A stretch of 64,000 nt of DNA from Tessaracoccus defluvii (GTDB lineage: Bacteria; Actinomycetota; Actinomycetes; Propionibacteriales; Propionibacteriaceae), in assembly GCF_014489575.1 (NCBI RefSeq), contig NZ_CP060789.1, positions 2,542,001 to 2,606,000 of the forward strand, given 5' to 3'. Below are positions 53,460 through 61,955 of the stretch, piece by piece. Each line of letters opens with the position of its first letter. Within the stretch, counting starts at the first letter, position 1. A program made the translations under genes and the position numbers. The notes beneath the pieces are model-generated. The model was not told the origin of the DNA, did not search any database, and saw only the letters and a program-made list of their open reading frames with translations.

Positions 53460-54640
53460 CTTCGTCCCCAAATCTCAAGATGCCGCAAATAGCTCTCGCA
53501 CACCGATGCCTGCGAGAACCTTGAACGAGCATACGCACGTGAATCAGCTGCCATTCCGGCCCACTCTCCGGGCTCCCGCCATAGAGAGCTGACGGCCCGC
53601 GCAATAGATGCTCCCGAACCTTCCACGACTCGCCCGATTCCAGACTGTCTGACAATATCACCCATAGCCCCGATGTCGGTGACCACGGGAACCATACCAA
53701 GCGCCATCGCCTCACCTAAGGCCCCCGGAGAACCTTCTGACACAGAAGGGAGAACAAAAACTCCGCTCGTTCCCGTAAGGACGCCACTGACATCACTGAC
53801 AAAGCCAAGCAGTTCGACGCGGTCCGCGACTCCAAGCCGGCGCATCGCTTCAAAGAACTCCCTCTCATATGACTCGCTCGCAAACGAGCCCGCAAAGACT
53901 GCACGCACCGGCGGAAAGGCCGACGCTAAGAAGGCTAGTGCCTCTAGCACGGCGATAGGCTGCTTCTGCTCTCCGAGAGACCCAACAAACACGAGAGTCT
54001 TCTGCGGCACCTCACCGCGGCTCGTATCCTGGAAGAACTCCGGCGAAACTGGATTCGCGATCCGCCGAATGCGGTCACGCATCAAACCCTGTTCCTCAAG
54101 TTCGTCCGCAATACCTTCAGAAAGAGCGAACCCGGCACAGGCACGCCTAACAATCGCTCGCCGGACAGCTCTGAATGCCCAAACGCGCATAGTCCTTCCC
54201 GATTTCGAGAGATCCCCATTCTGATTAATCGGCAGAAGAACATATGGTATTCGCAGACAGACGAGAATGGCGGCAGCCAGCAGATTGAAGAGATATGCAC
54301 CTTGAAGGTGGACAAGGTCGACTTTCTTCCGGTTCCAGATGAACCATGACCACGCATTCACGACCCAAACAATCTGCCCATAGATTGACACGGGAAGGAC
54401 CGTGCCGAGTTGCACATAGCGGATCCCCACCACGCGTTTCCTCGGCAGTTCCACTCCAAGTGCAACTACATCATGATCGAGGGTGCACGAAACAGCCTCG
54501 AACAACCGGTTCATCAGGATGGTTGGCCCACTGTAATCGCTTCTCATATGTGGGTTTAGTACGACTATACGACGCGAGCTGGGCCCAGGAGCTTCAACGC
54601 CACCAGACGGCTCCCGCCGGTGCGAACCCGCGGATGTCAC
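53456..54640 (-). CDS. Glycosyltransferase family 4
   Basis: A GT-B retaining transferase of 394 residues: acceptor half with HMRSDYSGPTILMNRLFE, donor half with FVGSLGEQKQP and the EX7E motif in PSVSEGSPGALGEAMALG. Start GTG 54640 forms a GTGA overlap with the upstream stop and has GCGAGGG before it; a longer frame to 54760 would overlap the upstream gene by 124 bases. Donor and linkage cannot be read from sequence. Confidence 0.82.
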   Translation of the reverse strand: MTSAGSHRREPSGGVEAPGPSSRRIVVLNPHMRSDYSGPTILMNRLFEAVSCTLDHDVVALGVELPRKRVVGIRYVQLGTVLPVSIYGQIVWVVNAWSWFIWNRKKVDLVHLQGAYLFNLLAAAILVCLRIPYVLLPINQNGDLSKSGRTMRVWAFRAVRRAIVRRACAGFALSEGIADELEEQGLMRDRIRRIANPVSPEFFQDTSRGEVPQKTLVFVGSLGEQKQPIAVLEALAFLASAFPPVRAVFAGSFASESYEREFFEAMRRLGVADRVELLGFVSDVSGVLTGTSGVFVLPSVSEGSPGALGEAMALGMVPVVTDIGAMGDIVRQSGIGRVVEGSGASIARAVSSLWREPGEWAGMAADSRAYARSRFSQASVCESYLRHLEIWGRR

Positions 54641-55836
54641 CAGAGCCCTCGCTTCAGGCCGTGTCGGCTCGGTCGGCCTCGAGTCAGTTTCGCTAATACC
54701 GATAGGATCGCTCGCCCGTGAGCCTCTGGTGACCAGTTCTCCATTGCTTCTTGCCGGCATAGGGCGGCCACTGCGCCACGGTTTTCCTCAACGAGCGCAA
54801 GGCAGTCTTCCATTGCCTCGGCTAACGATGCCACGTCGCCCCTCTGATACAGGAACCCAGTGACACCATTTCGCACAGCCCGAAATTCCGGAACCTGACA
54901 GCTTGGATCACCCGCAGTGACAACTGGGGTTCCGCGGAGAAGACTCTGGATTGTGCTCAGTCCGGCGCGTTCGGGTAGGACCGTGAAAGACAACAGATCG
55001 TATACCTGTTCGAGTAGCTTCTCGTCATGAACCGGCCCCAATAGGCTCAGAGGGACGCCGAGCTCCTCTGCTTGCGCCACAAGCGCATCTGCCTCAAATC
55101 CTTCACCAGCCAAAATGATCCTCAGATCTCTTCCCTGACGCCTCATAACGGAGGCAGACTCAATCAACAGGCCGAATCGTTTCTCGGGAGTCAATCGCGC
55201 AACTGCTCCGATGTACGAGATACCAGGACTTCGGGGAGGTATATCCAGCTCCGACACGTCTCCGCCCTCACAAATTGCAGAGCTGGAGTAACTATTGCCA
55301 ATGATTGTCATAACCTCAGGTCGTACGCCAGCTGAAGCTGCCAGCTCATAACCGTCCTCACCGTAAAGCATCAAGTGATCCGCGAGTCCATAGAAGGCTC
55401 GACGAAGAAGCTTGATGGCGACCGATGTGTCGGGCTTGTGCCAGCCGATCGTCCAAAATACCACCGGAACAGCAGCAAGTCGAAGGAGACCAGCCGCTAG
55501 CCAGGTGGACAAGAAGGCGGCATTGCCTACGAAAATGACCGCATCAAACTTGCCCGTTCGACAGAGATGAACTAGCCCTCGTTGCCAAAGAAGTCGTCCG
55601 CCGATCCATCGGTTACTCAGACGCAGATGTCGATCTAGAACACCCTCGGGAACTTCTGGGATTTGTACGCCCTTTACACCCTCCCCCCCGGCGAAGGTTA
55701 CTTCCCAATTTGGGTGCTGCTGGAGCTCAAGATAGACACCCTCCCGATAGTGCGATAAGTGCTCCGCAACGATCAGCACGCGCTTCTTCTCGATGGGCGC
55801 CTCAAGGAGTTGTGGCACGCTCGTTCTCATTTCCAT
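54637..55836 (-). CDS. Glycosyltransferase family 4
   Basis: A 399-residue GT-B transferase with IVAEHLSHYREGVYLEL near the N-terminus, IGAVARLTPEKRFGLLI opening the donor half, and PERAGLSTIQSLLRGTPVV in the nucleotide-sugar site, where the usual EX7E first glutamate appears as PERAGL. The first residues (MEMRTSVPQLL) overlap the preceding gene by 35 bases. Part of the same leftward operon. Sugar specificity unknown. Confidence 0.8.
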   Translation of the reverse strand: MEMRTSVPQLLEAPIEKKRVLIVAEHLSHYREGVYLELQQHPNWEVTFAGGEGVKGVQIPEVPEGVLDRHLRLSNRWIGGRLLWQRGLVHLCRTGKFDAVIFVGNAAFLSTWLAAGLLRLAAVPVVFWTIGWHKPDTSVAIKLLRRAFYGLADHLMLYGEDGYELAASAGVRPEVMTIIGNSYSSSAICEGGDVSELDIPPRSPGISYIGAVARLTPEKRFGLLIESASVMRRQGRDLRIILAGEGFEADALVAQAEELGVPLSLLGPVHDEKLLEQVYDLLSFTVLPERAGLSTIQSLLRGTPVVTAGDPSCQVPEFRAVRNGVTGFLYQRGDVASLAEAMEDCLALVEENRGAVAALCRQEAMENWSPEAHGRAILSVLAKLTRGRPSRHGLKRGLW

Positions 55837-56968
55837 CGAGAATGGCAGAGATCACTTCGACAAAGGCTCGCGCCCTCGCTGCAGCATCGACCTGCCGACC
55901 AGCCAATTCCATGGCTCTTTCCTTCATACTCTCCAGCTTTTCCGCGTCCCGCATTGTATCAACGATTGCGACGGCGGCCGTCTGAGGATTTAGTGGATCA
56001 ATATATGTGACTGTGTCCCCACACACTTCGCGGACGAAGGGCCGGTCGGAAGCGAAGATCCTCCCGTTTGTCGCCATTGCCTCAATAGGCGTTGCAGAGA
56101 AGGATTCCAAGAGGCTTGGGAAAATAACCGCATCACACTGGAAGTACAGATCGGCGACGGCCGAGACTGGAATGACGCCTACGTTCTTGCAAACTGCTCG
56201 GAATTGCCTAGTACGTTCCGCCCACTCACTTTCCGAGAGAGTGACAACGAATTCTACTGAGACCCCCAGCAGCAACAATTCGGCATGCAATTGGGTTAGG
56301 AACTCATGATTCTTGTGAGGATACCCCCGCGCGACGTAAACCAACCGATAATCAACACCCATTGGGCGGGGCGCCAAACTCAGATCTCTTCCCGGCCTGC
56401 GAGCTGCTTCAAGTACCGCACTATTGACGGCGTTCGGAATAGTTTTGGTTCTCTCTCGCGGGTACCCTGTCCTTCGGCAGAAGACGTCCAGAAGCGCCTC
56501 TGACTCAGAAACTAGCAGCGACTCTCCCTGGAACAATTTACGCGCGATCGGTCCACGGACGGCGCGCTTGAGCCGGTTTCGGATCGGCCCCTTCGGAACC
56601 CCTATGGGCCAGTGGTAGACCGAGGTTACGTCGGCTATCCCCGTTACGACGATTGGGGCTCGTTTCCAGCCGTATCTGGGGCCAAACACTGTCCATTGCA
56701 GAGCAAATTCATTTCTCCCGCGCGTTATCCAACGCTCACGCGCCCACCATTTCTGACGTGTGGGCACTTGGATCTGCGCGAGGTCCTTTGTCACAACGTT
56801 GGCGATCACTTCTGGTGAGGCCTGAATACACAGTGTTTCCAGCCACGGGTGCGCGCGCACGGTGTCGCCATCATGGCGCATGAGAAGGAGTTCGTCAATC
56901 AGTGAGGCGGCCACTTGGACCCCGCCTCCTACAAGAAGATTTGACGCGTCAAGCAATACCGGCTCCAT
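55802..56968 (-). CDS. Glycosyltransferase family 4
   Basis: A 388-residue GT-B transferase. YVARGYPHKNHEFL starts the donor half and FPSLLESFSATPIEAMATN is its EX7E motif. The N-terminus MEPVLLDASNLLVGGGVQVA resembles transferases acting early in repeat-unit assembly. It lies three bases after capG. The DNA is noticeably richer in A/T than capEFG. Specificity unknown. Confidence 0.82.
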   Translation of the reverse strand: MEPVLLDASNLLVGGGVQVAASLIDELLLMRHDGDTVRAHPWLETLCIQASPEVIANVVTKDLAQIQVPTRQKWWARERWITRGRNEFALQWTVFGPRYGWKRAPIVVTGIADVTSVYHWPIGVPKGPIRNRLKRAVRGPIARKLFQGESLLVSESEALLDVFCRRTGYPRERTKTIPNAVNSAVLEAARRPGRDLSLAPRPMGVDYRLVYVARGYPHKNHEFLTQLHAELLLLGVSVEFVVTLSESEWAERTRQFRAVCKNVGVIPVSAVADLYFQCDAVIFPSLLESFSATPIEAMATNGRIFASDRPFVREVCGDTVTYIDPLNPQTAAVAIVDTMRDAEKLESMKERAMELAGRQVDAAARARAFVEVISAILDGNENERATTP

Positions 56969-56971
56969 GAC

Positions 56972-58105
56972 TCACCTCCGACGGAGGCCGACACGCGCGT
57001 GATGCGTGCTGGCCGTTGAGCGGACGAGGTTCAAGACCCTACGCGAACTGTCATGGATCCGATAGTCATCTGGATCGGTGGCTCGCCCCGTCTGACCATG
57101 TAGCGCGATGGTCATCGCGACGGCATCGACCACATCCTGTGGACACAGCCCAGTGATGACGATGCCCCCTGTGTCGATCGCTTCCGGCCGCTCAATCGCG
57201 TCGCGCAACGTTACGGCCGGGAAAGCCAGCATGGTGGACTCTTCCGAGATGGTTCCAGAATCGGAGATCACGCAACGTGCATGCTTCTGCAGTTTCACGT
57301 AGTCGTGGAATCCCAGAGGCTTGTGGAGGACAACCTTGGCTGAGGCACCCAGTCCGAACTGCTCGATCCTCTTCCTGGTACGGGGGTGCGTCGACACCAG
57401 CAACGGAACGCCCTGATCCTCGGCCACTGCTGAGAGTGAGGTGAGCACGCCTTCAAGACGAGTGGGGAGGTCGACGTTCTCTTCCCGATGCACTGACGCC
57501 ACCATGTACTGACCAGCCTGCAGCCCAAGACGCTCCAGCACATCGGAGGCGTCGATCTGATCGGCGTAGTAGTCGAGCACTTCGCGCATCGGTGAGCCCA
57601 TGTGGATGACGCGCGAGGGGTGAAGGCCCTCCCCCAGCAGATTGCGGCGGGAGTGCTCCGTGTAGACAAGGTTGTAGTCAGCCACGTGGTCGACGAGGTG
57701 CCGGTTGATCTCCTCCGGCACGTTGGGATCGAACGATCGATTGCCGGCCTCCAGGTGATACACAGGAACCTTCATCCGCCGCGCCATGAGCGCCGAGATG
57801 CAGGAGTTGGTGTCGCCAAGCACGACCATCGCGTCGGGCTTCTCCTCCAGCAGCACGCGCTCGGTGCCCCGCAGCACGTCCCCCAGGACGGCACCCAGGG
57901 AGCTGGTATCAGCCTCCAGGAAGTGGTCTGGACGGCGCATCCCGAGGTCCTCGAAGAAGATCTCGTTCAGCTCGTAGTCGTAGTTCTGTCCCGTGTGTAC
58001 CAGGACGTGGTCCGTGTACTCCTCGAACGCCGCGATGATCCGGGACAACCGGATGATCTCGGGGCGAGTGCCGACAACCGTCATGACCTTCAATCGGCCA
58101 GCCAT
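56972..58105 (-). CDS. capG: UDP-GlcNAc 2-epimerase-type enzyme, UDP-FucNAc forming
   Basis: A 377-residue non-hydrolysing epimerase: TVVGTRPEIIRLSRII, HTGQNYDYELNEIFFEDL, YHLEAGNRSFD, PEEINRHLVDHVAD and SDSGTISEES are the WecB-family words. The FEDL/GNRSFD spelling and its place directly after capE and capF mark it as CapG/FnlC/WbjD, which inverts C2 of UDP-N-acetyl-pneumosamine to give UDP-N-acetyl-L-fucosamine, rather than the WecB that makes UDP-ManNAc. Starts one base after the capF stop. Confidence 0.9.
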   Translation of the reverse strand: MAGRLKVMTVVGTRPEIIRLSRIIAAFEEYTDHVLVHTGQNYDYELNEIFFEDLGMRRPDHFLEADTSSLGAVLGDVLRGTERVLLEEKPDAMVVLGDTNSCISALMARRMKVPVYHLEAGNRSFDPNVPEEINRHLVDHVADYNLVYTEHSRRNLLGEGLHPSRVIHMGSPMREVLDYYADQIDASDVLERLGLQAGQYMVASVHREENVDLPTRLEGVLTSLSAVAEDQGVPLLVSTHPRTRKRIEQFGLGASAKVVLHKPLGFHDYVKLQKHARCVISDSGTISEESTMLAFPAVTLRDAIERPEAIDTGGIVITGLCPQDVVDAVAMTIALHGQTGRATDPDDYRIHDSSRRVLNLVRSTASTHHARVGLRRR

Positions 58106-58106
58106 A

Positions 58107-59201
58107 TCAGACCAACTCTCTTACTGTGTCCGGGCGATCCACGTCGAAGAGTTCGTTGGCCCAGAAGGATGTGAACAGGGTGCTTGAGCCGGTGTTGGTG
58201 ATCTTGTGGGACCACAGGGTCGGCATGTCCACGGACACGGGCACGTCTCCCGTCACGTGGATCTCCTTCACGTCATCGGTGAACATCTTCCGCAGCGCGA
58301 TGGTCGCCTCGCCAACCAGGACGGTGAAGCGCTCCACCTTGCGGCGGTGGTAGTGGTCACCGCGGCTGATCCCGGGAACCGTCGTCGAGAACGAAGCCTG
58401 GCTCTCACCGCCGTGGGTTCGGATCATCTCGAAGAATGAGCCCCTCGGGTCCGCATGCTTGACGAGGGGGATCTCGGGGGACGCCTCGAAGGCGTACGCC
58501 CGGTAGGTGTTGAACAGGTCACGGTGGAAGGGATCACTCAGATCAGGGATGGCGCCCGTCGCGTAGATTCCGGAGAACTCCGAAAGCATCTCGAGCAGTT
58601 CAGACACCAGCACCCTGCGTTCCAGGACGTCCTGCTCGGATGGGTCGACCGCCCCCGTGAGCAGATCCGCAGCATTCTGGGCATGGAGGAGAGTCAGTTC
58701 CTTGTCATTCTCGACCTGCGGCTGCCCCCCGTTGGCCAGGGTGTGGCAGAAGGTGGAGGTCACGGCGTTGTAGAACGGGCGACCGTGCTCACCGAAAAGG
58801 TTGGGGAGCTTGAGGTCGACGAACTCGACTCCACGGTCATCGGCCGCGGCCGCGAGGATCGCCGCAGCCTGCTCCTTGGCCGCGCCGTACTGGGAGCCGT
58901 TGCCGGCCTGCGTCGAGTTCGCATAGGCCACGACAGCAGGGGGCGTCTCGGCCCGGCGGAGCGCGTCGGCTGCCTGCTGGGCGAACAGGATGTTCCCATC
59001 GCGGACGTCGTCATCGGCGGCCCGGTTGACTCCCGCGATGTGGATGAAACGGGAGGCACCCTCCAGGGCCGCCACTGCGGAGTCCAGCTCAAAGCCAGCG
59101 CCAACGGCGACCGGAATGGACTCGATTCCGCCGGCGTGCAGGGCCCCGCGAGTGTGCCAGCCGAGGAACCCGCGGGCTCCAGTGATGGGGACTGGGGTCA
59201 T
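58107..59201 (-). CDS. capF: Bifunctional reductase/epimerase CapF
   Basis: A ~364-residue protein with an SDR domain (ITGARGFLGWH, IHIAGVNRA, YGAAKEQAA, LPNLFGEHGRP) and a C-terminal cupin (PGISRGDHYHRRKVERF, histidines of the metal site; WANELFD). In Staphylococcus CapF the cupin epimerises and the SDR reduces the 4-keto intermediate to UDP-N-acetyl-6-deoxy-talosamine-type product, the middle step to UDP-L-FucNAc. ATG 59201 matches the family start; ATG 59237 overlaps capE by ATGA but has no ribosome site. Confidence 0.92.
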   Translation of the reverse strand: MTPVPITGARGFLGWHTRGALHAGGIESIPVAVGAGFELDSAVAALEGASRFIHIAGVNRAADDDVRDGNILFAQQAADALRRAETPPAVVAYANSTQAGNGSQYGAAKEQAAAILAAAADDRGVEFVDLKLPNLFGEHGRPFYNAVTSTFCHTLANGGQPQVENDKELTLLHAQNAADLLTGAVDPSEQDVLERRVLVSELLEMLSEFSGIYATGAIPDLSDPFHRDLFNTYRAYAFEASPEIPLVKHADPRGSFFEMIRTHGGESQASFSTTVPGISRGDHYHRRKVERFTVLVGEATIALRKMFTDDVKEIHVTGDVPVSVDMPTLWSHKITNTGSSTLFTSFWANELFDVDRPDTVRELV

Positions 59202-59233
59202 GATGTTGGTTCTCTCACCTTGAGTCGGGCTGG

Positions 59234-60277
59234 TCATCGTTCAGTGAGCAACTGCTGGATCTCCGGCAACTTCATAAGGAGCGCCTTCGTCTCCTCCACG
59301 CCCATCTGCTGCGTGTTCTCCGAGGTGTAGTCGTCATCACGGGCGATCGACGACTCCTCCCCGTCGAAGTACAGCTCGTACTGAAGCGACCTGGCGTCGA
59401 GAGGAACCCGGAAGTAGTCGCCCTCGTCGGATGCCTTGCCCATCTCCTCACGGCTGAGCAGCGTTTCGTGCAGCTTCTCCCCATGGCGGATGCCGATGAC
59501 CCGGATTTCGGGGTCGTCCACGCCAAGGAGCCCTGCCACCGCGCGCGCGAGCACCTCAACGGTCGACGCCGGGGCCTTACGCACGAAGAGGTCGCCCGGT
59601 TCCGCGTGGGTGAAGGCATGCTCGACCAGGTCGACCGACTCTGCCAGGGACATCAGGAAGCGGGTCATGGTCGGTTCGGTCAACGTGAGCGGCTTGCCAT
59701 CCATCAACTGCTTCACGAACAGCGGGATCACCGATCCTCGCGAGTACATGACGTTCCCATAGCGGGTTACGGAGACGGTCATCTGCGACTCGGGGTGGTT
59801 GCGCGCGAAGGCCTGCGCAGTCTTCTCCATGAGCCCCTTGGTCATGCCCATGGCGTTGACCGGATAGACCGCCTTGTCCGTGCTGAGGCACACCAGCGAC
59901 TTGACGCCCGCCATGGAGGCGGCGCGAATCACGTTGTGGCTCCCCTGGACGTTGGTCAGCACCGCCTGCTGGGGGAAGAACTCACACGAAGGAACCTGCT
60001 TGAGCGCTGCCGCGTGGAAGACGTAGTCCACCCCGCGCATCGCGGGAAGCAGGCTGCTCTCGTCCCGGACGTCGCCGAGAAAGAAACGGAGCCGCTCGTC
60101 ATTGAACTGACGACGCATCTCGTCCTGTTTGGTCTCGTCCCTGCTGAAGATGTGGATCCGCTCGACCCCCCGCTCCAGCAGATGACGCGCCATCGTCGAC
60201 CCGAAAGAGCCTGTGCCTCCTGAGATCGCCACCACCGAACCGTTGATCGGTCGTGCTTCCTGGGATCGCTCTGTCAC
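59234..60277 (-). CDS. capE: UDP-GlcNAc 4,6-dehydratase/5-epimerase
   Basis: A 347-residue soluble SDR: SGGTGSFGSTM (NAD motif, about 19-29), ALKQVPSCEFFP, LSTDKAVYPVNAMGMTKG (active site) and VTRYGNVMYSRGSVIP are diagnostic of CapE/FnlA/WbjB. It performs the first step towards UDP-L-FucNAc. GTG 60277 with AGGAAG five bases upstream is used; the frame extends to 60430 but that part (MAGAVARAKC...) has no family similarity. First gene of the capEFG-glycosyltransferase-wzx-wzy operon. Confidence 0.92.
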   Translation of the reverse strand: MTERSQEARPINGSVVAISGGTGSFGSTMARHLLERGVERIHIFSRDETKQDEMRRQFNDERLRFFLGDVRDESSLLPAMRGVDYVFHAAALKQVPSCEFFPQQAVLTNVQGSHNVIRAASMAGVKSLVCLSTDKAVYPVNAMGMTKGLMEKTAQAFARNHPESQMTVSVTRYGNVMYSRGSVIPLFVKQLMDGKPLTLTEPTMTRFLMSLAESVDLVEHAFTHAEPGDLFVRKAPASTVEVLARAVAGLLGVDDPEIRVIGIRHGEKLHETLLSREEMGKASDEGDYFRVPLDARSLQYELYFDGEESSIARDDDYTSENTQQMGVEETKALLMKLPEIQQLLTER

Positions 60278-60410
60278 TGACTCTTCCTGTCTTCTAGTGT
60301 CGACTCGCGGCCGGGACGTTTGTGGCCGATCGAAAACTCCTGGGCGACTGTCGGCTCGCACCGATCCGATCAAGATCTTACTCAAAATAGGTAACTGCCC
60401 ACATTTGGCC

Positions 60411-61403
60411 CTAGCCACCGCTCCTGCCACCAGGTGTCCTCGGCGCCAGACCGGCCGGCTCTCGAGGCTTGATGCCCGAGTCGTTCACCACCGTGCGTGT
60501 CCGAATACCCGCCCAGGCAAGCAACGCTGCTGGCAGCGTGCGCAGGCCGTGGAACAGTCGCTCCCTTCGGGCCTCGTTGAGCGCCGTGCGCCCCGGAGGC
60601 ACGTTGCGCCCCGCACGGAACAGTTCCTCGGACGGCCACAGAGCGGTCTTGACCCGCCCCGGCCAGGTCAAGAGAGATCCGCCGCGGACGTGTCGCCACC
60701 AGACGCGGGCGGCAGGCATCCGGCCATGGCTGCGCTCCCGCCAACTGCGAACAAACTCGAGATCCAGGTGGCTCCCTGGCTCGGCCGAGGGAACTCCAAG
60801 GCAGGACAGCACCCCCTCCAGCGCAACGTCGGCCCCAGTCATGTGGGCAAGGCCTGCCAAGTCCTCGGAGTCTGCGCCGAGGCGATCGACATAGGTGCAG
60901 AGATACCTCAGCTCGTCGCGATGCCGGGGGTTATCCGGGCTGCTCCGAAGAGAATGGAGTGCCATCAACAGGATGCTGGAGGCTTGGTCTGCTGCAGGGA
61001 CCTGACGAGCGGCGAGATCAATCGGTAACGAGCGGGCCCAGAGGTTCTCGAAAGCCGTTCCTGGGTCTGCAAGGAAACCCGGCCACCATCGGTGAACGTC
61101 GATGTCACACGGCATTTTCTCGTTGAGCACCGTCACAGAGTGATGGCGCCCGAGGAAATCATTGAATTCGCCGAGTCGTGAACGCCAACCCGCAGTCCCC
61201 AGCGCTGCGAGGTAGCGGTCAAAGTCGGCCGGATGGACGAGGACATCCACGTCGGACGGGATCCTGGGTTCCCGTAGCCCGTGCCAGACACCTACCAGAC
61301 CCTTGATCGCCAGGACGCGGATTCCGTTCGATACTCCGATGGCGTGAGCCACCGCGTAGGCGATCTCGATTCCCTCGATGTGACGGAGGGCACCAACATC
61401 CAT
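60411..61403 (-). CDS. Nucleotidyltransferase-fold protein (NTP_transf_5 type)
   Basis: A 330-residue protein with VLAIKGLVGVWHGLR and IPSDVDVLVHPADFDRYL, the KG...SDVDxLV pattern of the NTP_transf_5 family, and HRWWPG and HSLRSSPDNPRHRDELR further on. Such proteins stand beside PqqD-like proteins in exopolysaccharide and peptide-modification loci; the substrate is unknown. ATG 61403 is favoured; GTG 61451 would lengthen it. It overlaps the end of the PqqD-like frame by 112 bases, which is unusual and may hide a fusion or frameshift at the G5/C4 run near 61404-61412. Confidence 0.75.
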   Translation of the reverse strand: MDVGALRHIEGIEIAYAVAHAIGVSNGIRVLAIKGLVGVWHGLREPRIPSDVDVLVHPADFDRYLAALGTAGWRSRLGEFNDFLGRHHSVTVLNEKMPCDIDVHRWWPGFLADPGTAFENLWARSLPIDLAARQVPAADQASSILLMALHSLRSSPDNPRHRDELRYLCTYVDRLGADSEDLAGLAHMTGADVALEGVLSCLGVPSAEPGSHLDLEFVRSWRERSHGRMPAARVWWRHVRGGSLLTWPGRVKTALWPSEELFRAGRNVPPGRTALNEARRERLFHGLRTLPAALLAWAGIRTRTVVNDSGIKPREPAGLAPRTPGGRSGG

Positions 61404-61771
61404 GGGGGTCCCCGCCGAACCGTCTCGTAACCCTTGCCATGGCACATCCACCGCAGAGAGCCCCGGTTCGCCCCGCCGACGGAGGCACTCTGCTCGATGA
61501 GCCCAGCCGACTCAAGTTCGCCGAGGAACACACTGACGTCGTCCTTGACCTGGTCCACCGCAAGGTTGAACTGAGTGGCCACATTCGCGACGACTTCAGT
61601 GTCACTTCTGGTGACTCGCTGAGCACCGGACCCCAGCAAGGAGTTCCAGATGCAGGCACCGGGCCCCTCGAATGCCAGGGGTGGCTTGGAGGCGTCGGTC
61701 AGGTCAACGGCGACTACGCGGGTTGCTCCGGAACAGACAAACGCTGTCGTCTCGCGGACTCTCCACTGCAA
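61292..61771 (-). CDS. PqqD-like protein
   Basis: TTG 61771 with AGGAG nine bases upstream starts a 159-residue frame. Residues 1-95 fit a PqqD-like winged helix (MQWRVRETTAFVC, FEGPGACIWNSLL, VDQVKDDVSVFLGELESAGL). The remaining ~60 residues are low-complexity and overlap the nucleotidyltransferase gene in another frame, so the natural protein probably ends earlier or is fused to it. PqqD-like proteins bind peptide leaders. Divergent from the LCP gene. Confidence 0.65.
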   Translation of the reverse strand: MQWRVRETTAFVCSGATRVVAVDLTDASKPPLAFEGPGACIWNSLLGSGAQRVTRSDTEVVANVATQFNLAVDQVKDDVSVFLGELESAGLIEQSASVGGANRGSLRWMCHGKGYETVRRGPPWMLVPSVTSRESRSPTRWLTPSEYRTESASWRSRVW

Positions 61772-61955
61772 GCTGCGCGCTCCTGCCTTCGGTCTCGCCT
61801 GGCTCCTTCTGCCCTACGGTACCTGTGCGCTGGCGATTCGCTGTTGTCCCCCACCCCGAAGGGTCGGCGTGCGACGCGCATGGGCGGGCTTCGACGAACT
61901 AGCGACGAGGGCCGCAACGGCTTACGGGTTTCGCTGTCGCCATATGCTGTTCGCC

